Source: Candidatus Nitrotoga sp. CP45 (lineage in GTDB: Bacteria; Bacteroidota; Bacteroidia; Flavobacteriales; Flavobacteriaceae). From it: DNA of 6,795 bases. A program made the translations under genes and the position numbers. Numbering within the stretch: the stretch's first letter is position 1; the number at the start of each line of letters is the position of its first letter. Location: positions 1 through 6,795 of the forward strand of contig CALQCV020000106.1 in NCBI GenBank assembly GCA_943329165.2, in the 5' to 3' direction. Below the pieces are notes generated by a model, which was not told the DNA's origin, searched no databases, and worked only from the letters and a program-made list of their open reading frames with translations. Of this stretch, positions 1-6,105 are shown piece by piece.

Positions 1-212
1 GCAAAAGCATATTTTGCAGGGTTCCATTGTTGTGAAAAAGCATCTGGAGAAGTAGCAACTCCTTGGTCTCCCATACCTGCAGCGCGCGCATCGGCTGCTA
101 CTAAAAGAAAAGGAACTCCTGTAGTAATAACTCTACTTGCATCTGCTTGCTGTGCAATAATATTTTGTAATGAGGCTAATAAAAATAGTAGTGCGAATTT
201 TTTCATTTTCAT
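1..212 (-). CDS. porV: PorV (LptO), T9SS outer-membrane beta-barrel, 5' part only
   Basis: This is the N-terminal 70 codons of a gene that leaves the window at its left edge. The translation starts with a signal peptide (residues 1-20, hydrophobic ALLFLLASL, probable cleavage IIA|QQ). The segment that follows is typical of PorV/LptO: a GVPFLLVAADARAAGMGD stretch (residues 32-49), then ATSPDAFSQQWNPAKYAF (53-70). In the T9SS, PorV is a 14-stranded FadL-like outer-membrane barrel that caps the SprA/Sov translocon, binds the C-terminal domain of cargo and passes it to PorU; this is family knowledge, not visible here. Start: ATG at 212 is used, but the in-frame ATG at 206 (MKKFALL) is equally possible. 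It lies 31 bases after the porU stop on the same strand, with no terminator hairpin in the gap, so co-transcription with porU is likely. Confidence 0.9.
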   Translation of the reverse strand, partial: MKMKKFALLFLLASLQNIIAQQADASRVITTGVPFLLVAADARAAGMGDQGVATSPDAFSQQWNPAKYAF

Positions 213-243
213 TTTTATAAAAGTTAACAAATATAGTATTTTC

Positions 244-3200
244 CTATAGGATAACAAGTTTTTCTATTTTTTCTGCTTTTTTATTCGATAAAGTGGACTT
301 TACAGTCAATTTATAGACATAAACACCTTTCCCAATTCGGTCTCCAAAATCGTCTTTCCCATCCCAAGTTATTTCTCTTGAAAGAAAACCATCTGTCGTT
401 ACCGTTTGGTTTTTTGTCCAAACAATTTTACCTGTTATGGTCATTACTTGTACTTGCACATCCAAAGGTTCAAATGGTCGGTTGTGAGAAAACCAAAACT
501 CGGTGTAACTCACAAACGGATTTGGATAATTTAGTACATGATCAAGCGCAATGCTTTCGTTACCAACCACTACAAATTGAATTTCTGCGGTGATAGGATT
601 ATTGTAGACATCCCAAGCTTTAAATGTAATTGTATGCAACCCCACGGCTAAATTTCGGAAAGGAAAATAAACTCTACCTTTTGTATAATCATTTAATTCG
701 GTTTGATAATAATCATTCATTATATAAGGTTTCGTTTCGTCTCCATCAAGAATACCAACAACATCATGGCCAATTCCGCTTGCGGTATTTATTCCGTGTT
801 CGTCTTCGAGCAGCGCGAAGAGAAACGGAGATTCATTTGTAATACCGCCATTCACAAATGTTTCGTCATTCATATATAGTTTAACGTTAGGACCGGTATT
901 GTCTGCTACAGCACTGTTGTTGATTCCGCCAATTTTTATATTCGTATTTTGTCCGTAATTGTCTGTAAGAATCTGATTTCTTTTAGAATAAAAACTAATT
1001 CTTCCGTTGCCAACAGGAATTCTGATATCTCTTGGAACCACAAAGCCAAACTCAAAACGACCATTAGAAACCGAAGCATTTCCTCTAAAAATTGTTTCAC
1101 CGAGATTTGTAAAGTTTATAGATGGACTATTGTAATCATTGTTAAGTGTAGTTCTAATTACATTTTTATCAAATATATTCACTGATAATTCGCCATTGTA
1201 ATTAGGTAGTGGATTATTGTTTTCGTCCAAAACTTCTCCCGCTAACTTGACAAATGCCAGCGATTGAAAATCATCAATTGGTCCGGAAATAGGCATGTCG
1301 TTTACTTTAGTCAAAACCACTTTTGGTTTTGGAATAGCTAACATTAAAGCCGGATCGCCTAAATAAACCACAACGTTGCTGGCTGTAGTTGGGCTAAAAT
1401 TTTTAGCAAGACGAAGTGCTTCCGCAATGGTTGTATAGGTGTCATTTCCGTATGAAAATAAATATTCAGCTAGCTTGTCATTAAATATTTCAGCATTTCT
1501 CTGATCAATAGAACGAATAGTACTTATCATAGAAATAGCACCACCTCTTGGATTCCAATAGGTATATTCGCCAGCAGTTGGGCGATATGGGTTGTCAAAT
1601 CTTGAAAAATCGCACGTAATGGTGATAAACAATGGGTATTTGTATTGGTTGCTTAAATTTTGACCATCTGATTTTTCCCAAATACGTTCACCGGACAAAC
1701 CATCTTCTCCACCATGCCCTAAGTAATTGAAAACAAGTGCTCCTTTTTCGAAAGCTGCAAAAATTTCTTCTCTTGCTTTTGGATATCGTTTTCCACCGGC
1801 TGAAGTTTCCTGCTCATAAGAATCGAGCAATATTTTTTTGAAATTGATAAATGGTTTTTCAGCAACGACTCTATCAGTAAGGTTATTTTGCTTGAATTGT
1901 AATGTTGTATCAGAAGGTTTGTCCGAATCATCGGCTATGGAAACATAATTGTTTCTCCAACTACCATAAGATTTTAAATCATGGTATTCAATTACTTTGT
2001 TTACCATTTCATCTGCTTGTTGTGTAGTGCTAACAATCATTCGGCCAATGGCAATATCGATTCCCCCCAAATCAAAACTAATACGGGTAGCCCCATTGAA
2101 TGAAGAATTGCCAGAATCTAATCGGCCTTCGTCATCATCCATCATAACGAAAAAATCGTCAGAAGCAAATGAAAACTGTGATTCGGAGTAACTATTTAGT
2201 GCCTGATATATTGGGACAATATTGGTGTTGTTTGCAATTCGGTCTTTAAAATCATAGGAAGCATCACCAAAAATGTTTACGTATTTTACTCGTTCACCAA
2301 TCGGAGCATTAAAGTAAACATATTTTATAAAATTTCTAATTGCCCCGATATCTTGTTTTCCGGATGAAAATTCAGGATATATAGCTTCCAAATTCACCAC
2401 TTTTACATTTAGATTAGAATTACTTCTGTGAAAAGCAGCCAATTTTTCGGCTTGCGCATTTAAGAATTTTGGTGTAATAATTAAATAATCAATTTTCTGC
2501 CATACACCTTGCGCATTGTTAAAAATGGTTCCTTTTAAATTTTGGTTATCCACTTTTGAGTTCGAATCTTTTAAAGGCGAATAATAATCAGCATTGTCAA
2601 TGGCAATGTATTTTCGAACTTCTCCTAAACTGGATTTAAAAGAGAACAAGCTTAAAGTTGCATTTTCCGCTTTGGTCACATTAAACCTATCGGTAATATC
2701 CCAAATTTGTGAGATCGATTCCGCGTTAGAAAGTTGAAATTCTCCAATCTGCCCCAACATAGAAGCAGCCTGATCATATTGAAAAGGGAATTGTTTTCCG
2801 AATGCCTGTAGATTTCTCTTGGCTTTGATCTTGATGTAATCTAAATAACCTTTTGAACTTGGTACCCCACCATTGTCAAAAGTAACTTTGATGGTCACGT
2901 CTTCAGCGGAAACATTAGATGTTGAAGAAAAATTTTTTTCAATTACCAAAGCACTGCTACTATTTCCAGGATTCAGAGAAATATTTCCAACCAACTGTGC
3001 GTTGGACTCTACTTTAAAATTATTGATAGTCGAAGTTACTCCAGCAAGGTGTGTTTTAATTTCAATAGGAGTCGAGCTTACAATATTTGGAAATTTAAAT
3101 TTAAATTCTTGCTCGTTGTCCACGCTAAAACTCTCTCCAAACCAAATTCTACCTAATTTTTCAACATTAACTTCATCAACTTCGTGAAACTGATAATCAT

Positions 3201-4104
3201 CAAAAGTGGTTATTGGTATTGCACTTCCTGTTAGTTGTGGCATGTCAACAATTCGCTTCCCAAGTTCACCTTGCGCTGTTACATAGTAATAGGACTTGTT
3301 AGAGTAAATATTTAAGCTGCTTTTGTAGTCGTCATTCCAGTTATCCAATCCTTCAGCATAAAAGAGAATAAAGTCCTGACCGTCAAAAACACCATCACTT
3401 TCGCCGATAACCTGAATAGCATTTTCGGATAAATCCATCGGATACTCATCAGAATTCAGTAGTGGTAACATTCTTCCGCCATTTCCATAAATTTTTATTT
3501 TTCTTGGATCTACATTGGTGTCAAGCCCCAAACTTTGAAGAAAACTTTTAGTGATTTTATATACACCTGATTTTTGCACATAAAACCGATACCAGTTTCC
3601 TGAGCTTAAAACTGAGTTTTCAATAGCAGTGAGATTGTTAAAGGAAGTAAGTGTCTTTGACGCATTTTGTTGAACGGAATAGCTAAAAGAAATTAATTTT
3701 TTAAAAGAGTTTCCTTCTTTAACTATAGGTGTAAGGGTAATTTTCCCATAATATTTTTCCCTTGCATTGTAACTTTTAAAAGAGGATTTAAAACTGGGAG
3801 GAAGATTTTGTACGGCAATATCGCCAAGCTGACTTTCTAAAATGGGTTCAAAAACAAGATTGGTAATTTGAATAGCATTCTCATTAACTTTATTACTGAG
3901 AGGTATTGTTAAGGAATAGGATACAGTTTTGGAATAATCGTTGAATTCATAATTTTGAGTGTTGAACTGAGGCACCATGTAAGAAAAGCTACCGTAAGAC
4001 AATTCTTTTTTGGCTGTCCAATTTAATGAAACGTTCCCTTGTTCTTGAGCGATGGCTAAGAAGTTGCTCAAAAACAATAAGCAAATAGTAATATTTTTTT
4101 TCAT
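244..4104 (-). CDS. porU: PorU, T9SS C-terminal signal peptidase (C25 gingipain family)
   Basis: Complete 1286-residue gene. PorU is the cell-surface peptidase that removes the C-terminal targeting domain from T9SS cargo; in Porphyromonas gingivalis it also joins cargo to A-LPS, which is not established for flavobacteria. Layout: signal peptide 1-19 (AIA|QEQ); N-terminal beta-rich region about 20-535, including GNWYRFYVQKSGVYKI (169-184) and IYGNGGRMLPLL (205-216); C25 catalytic domain about 538-925. The catalytic pair is visible: His797 in NYLGHGG and Cys831 in FITITCDFSRFDNP, 34 residues apart as expected. The YLGDPAL motif (914-920) closes the domain. Ig-like strands (about 930-1180) lead to a T9SS-type C-terminal domain (about 1187-1286) with NYPNPF, KGVYVYKL and a final EKLVIL. 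PorU keeps this domain in known cases. It is somewhat longer than P. gingivalis PorU. The start ATG (4102-4104) precedes the signal peptide directly; no Shine-Dalgarno is seen, as is usual in Bacteroidota. No lesion is seen. Confidence 0.95.
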   Translation of the reverse strand: MKKNITICLLFLSNFLAIAQEQGNVSLNWTAKKELSYGSFSYMVPQFNTQNYEFNDYSKTVSYSLTIPLSNKVNENAIQITNLVFEPILESQLGDIAVQNLPPSFKSSFKSYNAREKYYGKITLTPIVKEGNSFKKLISFSYSVQQNASKTLTSFNNLTAIENSVLSSGNWYRFYVQKSGVYKITKSFLQSLGLDTNVDPRKIKIYGNGGRMLPLLNSDEYPMDLSENAIQVIGESDGVFDGQDFILFYAEGLDNWNDDYKSSLNIYSNKSYYYVTAQGELGKRIVDMPQLTGSAIPITTFDDYQFHEVDEVNVEKLGRIWFGESFSVDNEQEFKFKFPNIVSSTPIEIKTHLAGVTSTINNFKVESNAQLVGNISLNPGNSSSALVIEKNFSSTSNVSAEDVTIKVTFDNGGVPSSKGYLDYIKIKAKRNLQAFGKQFPFQYDQAASMLGQIGEFQLSNAESISQIWDITDRFNVTKAENATLSLFSFKSSLGEVRKYIAIDNADYYSPLKDSNSKVDNQNLKGTIFNNAQGVWQKIDYLIITPKFLNAQAEKLAAFHRSNSNLNVKVVNLEAIYPEFSSGKQDIGAIRNFIKYVYFNAPIGERVKYVNIFGDASYDFKDRIANNTNIVPIYQALNSYSESQFSFASDDFFVMMDDDEGRLDSGNSSFNGATRISFDLGGIDIAIGRMIVSTTQQADEMVNKVIEYHDLKSYGSWRNNYVSIADDSDKPSDTTLQFKQNNLTDRVVAEKPFINFKKILLDSYEQETSAGGKRYPKAREEIFAAFEKGALVFNYLGHGGEDGLSGERIWEKSDGQNLSNQYKYPLFITITCDFSRFDNPYRPTAGEYTYWNPRGGAISMISTIRSIDQRNAEIFNDKLAEYLFSYGNDTYTTIAEALRLAKNFSPTTASNVVVYLGDPALMLAIPKPKVVLTKVNDMPISGPIDDFQSLAFVKLAGEVLDENNNPLPNYNGELSVNIFDKNVIRTTLNNDYNSPSINFTNLGETIFRGNASVSNGRFEFGFVVPRDIRIPVGNGRISFYSKRNQILTDNYGQNTNIKIGGINNSAVADNTGPNVKLYMNDETFVNGGITNESPFLFALLEDEHGINTASGIGHDVVGILDGDETKPYIMNDYYQTELNDYTKGRVYFPFRNLAVGLHTITFKAWDVYNNPITAEIQFVVVGNESIALDHVLNYPNPFVSYTEFWFSHNRPFEPLDVQVQVMTITGKIVWTKNQTVTTDGFLSREITWDGKDDFGDRIGKGVYVYKLTVKSTLSNKKAEKIEKLVIL

Positions 4105-4118
4105 AGTAAACAGTAAAC
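4105..4118 (-). repeat. Tandem 7-bp repeat abutting the porU start codon
   Basis: On the plus strand AGTAAAC occurs twice without a gap (4105-4111 and 4112-4118). Read in the direction of porU, this is GTTTACT GTTTACT directly followed by ATG. It replaces the place where a ribosome binding site would be in other phyla. It is next to a run of ten T (4120-4129). Function is unknown; it may be chance in AT-rich DNA. Confidence 0.5.
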
Positions 4119-4195
4119 GTTTTTTTTTTAAAATTAGTATAAAAAATCAAAAAAATATTTTTTTTTAAACAAAATACAATAAAACTACTAATTTA

Positions 4196-4229
4196 GCGTT
4201 TTATATAAAATTCGCTGTGGAGCGAATTT
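4196..4229. repeat. Overlapping inverted repeats in the porU-gldJ divergent intergenic region
   Basis: Two overlapping dyads lie here. The first is the perfect 12-bp palindrome TTTTATATAAAA (4199-4210), flanked by GCG (4196-4198) and, after TT, CGC (4213-4215). The second is a perfect 9-bp hairpin with left arm AAATTCGCT (4208-4216), loop GTGG and right arm AGCGAATTT (4221-4229). Bases 4211-4215 can pair in either structure, so the two are mutually exclusive as single-stranded folds. Neither is followed by a clear T-tract on the plus strand, so a simple terminator for leftward or rightward genes is not convincing. The position, about 20 bases upstream of the proposed gldJ -33 element and between two divergent genes, would suit an operator. 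This is inference. Confidence 0.5.
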
Positions 4230-4251
4230 AGTATTAATTAAAAAAAAGTTG

Positions 4252-4280
4252 TTGCAATTTAATGGTAAATACTTATATTG
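4252..4280 (+). promoter_or_regulatory. Candidate gldJ promoter, Bacteroidota type (-33 TTG, -7 TATATTG)
   Basis: TTG at 4252-4254 (a second TTG at 4249-4251) is separated by 19 bases from TATATTG at 4274-4280. Flavobacterial promoters have TTG near -33 and TAnnTTTG near -7 with a spacer close to this; the -7 element here lacks one T of the consensus. Transcription would begin near 4284-4288, giving a leader of about 15-19 bases before the ATG at 4303. It is the best match on this strand in the 198-base intergenic region. No equally good promoter was found for porU on the other strand. Confidence 0.5.
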
Positions 4281-4302
4281 CGCCTCGAAATTTATACCTA
4301 CT

Positions 4303-4989
4303 ATGAATATGAAAGTAAACAAAATACTAGCAGTAAAATTATTACTATCACTAGTGATAATCGGCGGTTTGACTAGTTGTAGTAAAAGATCCGAATCAAA
4401 AGGTGGTTCGAGAGCTACCGGTTGGAAAATCAACGATAAAAAGGGAGGTTTCCAATATGCTTCTAACTTTAAAAAGCAAGCCACTGGCCCCGGTTTGGTT
4501 TTGGTAGAAGGAGGAACATATACCATGGGTAAAGTCCAGGATGACGTAATGCATGATTGGAACAATACGCCAAATCAGCAACATGTTATGTCTTTTTATA
4601 TGGACGAAACTGAGGTAACCAATGTGATGTATATGGAATACTTAAATTGGTTAAAAACAGTTTTTCCACCAGATCAAGATAATTATAAAAACATCTACGA
4701 CGGTGCTTCTCCTGATACATTAGTATGGAGAAACAGATTAGGATATAATGAAACCATGACCGAAAACTATTTGAGACATCCAGCCTATGCTGAATATCCC
4801 GTAGTTGGAGTAAATTGGATTCAGGCTACAGAATTTGCAAAATGGAGAACGGATCGTGTGAACGAAAACATTCTTGAGCAACAGCGTTATTTGAAGAAAG
4901 ATTCTAAAGTTACTGATATGACTGCCGATAAAGTTTTCAGTACTGACGCATATCTTGCTTCACCATCTACTGCGAAAGGAGGAGAATAA
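4303..4989 (+). CDS. gldJ: GldJ N-terminal part, ending at the premature TAA
   Basis: As read, translation yields 228 residues. Start: ATG at 4303 gives MNMKVNKILAVKLLLSL, a lipoprotein signal peptide with the lipobox LTSC and lipidated Cys26; ATG at 4309 is also possible. A TTG at 4249 would add 18 residues before the signal peptide and lies upstream of the likely transcription start, so it is rejected. Residues +2 and +3 after Cys26 are Ser-Lys with no acidic cluster, which fits a periplasm-facing rather than a surface lipoprotein (inference). The product would hold only the first part of the FGE-like fold (about 63-190, with HPAYAEYPVVGVNWIQATEF at 159-178) and would not be expected to fold into a working GldJ on its own. 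It ends PSTAKGGE, with Lys-Gly-Gly encoded by the Shine-Dalgarno-like aaaggagga. Confidence 0.7.
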   Translation: MNMKVNKILAVKLLLSLVIIGGLTSCSKRSESKGGSRATGWKINDKKGGFQYASNFKKQATGPGLVLVEGGTYTMGKVQDDVMHDWNNTPNQQHVMSFYMDETEVTNVMYMEYLNWLKTVFPPDQDNYKNIYDGASPDTLVWRNRLGYNETMTENYLRHPAYAEYPVVGVNWIQATEFAKWRTDRVNENILEQQRYLKKDSKVTDMTADKVFSTDAYLASPSTAKGGE

Positions 4990-4998
4990 AATTTAGTT

Positions 4999-6036
4999 TT
5001 GCAGAAAGGCAAAGGAAGAGGAGCTGCCCCAAAAGCTAGTATTACTGCTGCTGCGGGTGCAAACAATACAGCAGGCAACAGCATTAAAAATGTTTATGCA
5101 CAAAGAACTTCTGGTTTGATTTTACCTGAATATAGACTACCAACAGAAGCTGAGTGGGAATATGCTGCTGCAGCTGACGTAGGACAAAGAGAATACAATA
5201 CGTATAAAGGTCAAAAGAAATATCCTTGGTCAGGAAGTTATACTCGTTCGGGGAAAAGACAAGTTAGAGGAGATCAATTGGCTAACTTTAAACAAGGAAA
5301 AGGAGATTACGGTGGAATCGCAGGCTGGTCTGATGACGGAGCTGATATCACTAACAAAGTTAAATCATATCCTCCAAATGACTTTGGATTGTATGATATG
5401 GCAGGAAACGTAGCCGAATGGGTCGCCGATGTTTACAGACCTATAGTTGATGATGAAGCAAATGATTTCAATTACTATAGAGGAAACGTTTACATGAAAG
5501 ACAAAATAGGTGAAGACGGAAAAGTAGAATTAGTTACATCGGAAACTCAAAAATATGACACTTTATCAAATGGTAAAATTGTATCCAGAAATTTACCTGG
5601 TCAAATTGCTCAAGTACCAGTTGATGATAAAGAAACATATTTGAGACAAAATTTCGATAAATCAAATAACATAAATTATCGTGATGGTGATAAACAATCG
5701 ACGAGGTATTTCAAACTTGGTGCTTCAGAAGAAGGTGATGAAAAAGGGAAATTGAGAGATGATAAAAGGATGTATGATTCTCCGCAACATAATGTATCTA
5801 CAGATAGCTTAGGGAATATGGTTAAAAAATATGACCGTTCCAATACGCGGACAACTTTAGTTAATGATCAAGTTAGAGTTTACAAGGGTGGTTCTTGGAG
5901 AGACAGAGCTTATTGGTTAGATCCAGCACAAAGAAGATATTATCCACAAGATATCGCGACAGATTACATCGGATTCAGATGTGCTATGTCTAGAGTTGGC
6001 GCCAAAGCTGACAAAAAGAAAAGAGCAAAAAACTAA
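4999..6036 (+). CDS. gldJ: GldJ C-terminal part, in frame after the premature TAA
   Basis: The same frame continues from codon 230 without another stop. The first possible alternative start after the TAA is TTG at 4999 (345 residues); there is no nearby ATG or GTG start in frame apart from GTT, which is not a start. The product would lack a signal peptide, so on its own it would stay in the cytoplasm. It begins with a low-complexity Gly/Ala/Lys linker (QKGKGRGAA, then SITAAAGANNTAGNS), followed by the second half of the FGE-like fold. A long charged insert of about 150 residues (full-length numbering about 378-524) separates GNVAEWVADVY from RVYKGGSW. In place of the two FGE cysteines after GGSW the sequence is RDRAYWLDPAQRRYY. 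The C-terminus is basic (GAKADKKKRAKN). Listed to mark the extent; independent translation is unproven. Confidence 0.5.
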   Translation: MQKGKGRGAAPKASITAAAGANNTAGNSIKNVYAQRTSGLILPEYRLPTEAEWEYAAAADVGQREYNTYKGQKKYPWSGSYTRSGKRQVRGDQLANFKQGKGDYGGIAGWSDDGADITNKVKSYPPNDFGLYDMAGNVAEWVADVYRPIVDDEANDFNYYRGNVYMKDKIGEDGKVELVTSETQKYDTLSNGKIVSRNLPGQIAQVPVDDKETYLRQNFDKSNNINYRDGDKQSTRYFKLGASEEGDEKGKLRDDKRMYDSPQHNVSTDSLGNMVKKYDRSNTRTTLVNDQVRVYKGGSWRDRAYWLDPAQRRYYPQDIATDYIGFRCAMSRVGAKADKKKRAKN

Positions 6037-6056
6037 GTTATAGTTTTATGAATAAT

Positions 6057-6091
6057 AATAAAAAAGCCCTAATTTTAAGGGCTTTTTTATT
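6057..6091. terminator. Hairpin terminator after gldJ, symmetrical
   Basis: Left arm 6057-6070 and right arm 6078-6091 pair perfectly over 14 bp, with the GC core GCCCT/AGGGC (6066-6070 and 6078-6082) and a 7-base loop AATTTTA. Six T (6083-6088) follow the core on the plus strand and six A precede it, so it could act in either direction. It begins 20 bases after the gldJ stop and ends 14 bases before the murF start, so murF probably depends on read-through or on its own promoter. Confidence 0.8.
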
Positions 6092-6105
6092 TTAACTTTT
6101 GCCCA

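Larger units (their letters stand above)
4303..6036 (+). pseudogene. gldJ: gldJ, gliding/T9SS lipoprotein gene interrupted by one in-frame stop
   Basis: The whole locus reads as a single frame of 578 codons with a TAA at codon 229 (4987-4989) and the normal TAA at 6034-6036. The 576 sense codons compare with roughly 560 residues in Flavobacterium johnsoniae GldJ. GldJ is an outer-membrane lipoprotein needed for gliding and for T9SS function; it stabilises GldK, and its extreme C-terminus is needed for gliding but not secretion (family knowledge). Visible features: lipoprotein signal with LTSC (Cys26); FGE/SUMF1-like fold beginning at LVLVEGGTYTMG (65-76) and DETEVTN (101-107); second half with YRLPTEAEWEYAA (277-289), NDFGLYDMAGNVAEW (359-373), GGSW (529-532) and IGFRCA (556-561). 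The catalytic cysteines of true FGE are absent, as expected for a structural member. No frameshift or second lesion is seen, so the break is recent, an error, or tolerated. Confidence 0.85.

Noticed and set aside
378..1185. Plus-strand open frames of about 70-78 codons at 378-593, 630-842 and 949-1185
   Set aside because: They lie inside porU on the opposite strand, show no recognisable domain, and porU is clearly the coding frame.
1719..3187. Open frames at 1719-1931 (minus), 1997-2191 (plus) and 2873-3187 (plus, 104 codons)
   Set aside because: Shadows of porU in other frames; the longest has no initiation context and a composition expected from the antisense of a real gene.
4170..4176. 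TATTTTG on the minus strand as a -7 element for porU
   Set aside because: It resembles the -7 consensus, but no TTG lies at the right distance upstream, and such strings are common in AT-rich DNA.
4208..4229. The 9-bp hairpin as a rho-independent terminator
   Set aside because: It lies between two divergent gene starts and lacks a following T-tract on the plus strand; no gene ends here.
4249..4302. TTG start at 4249 for gldJ
   Set aside because: It would put 18 residues in front of a complete lipoprotein signal peptide and overlaps the candidate -33 element.
4188..5084. Minus-strand open frames of 62-125 codons at 4188-4565, 4396-4584 and 4887-5084
   Set aside because: Antisense to gldJ, which carries strong family motifs throughout; no independent support.
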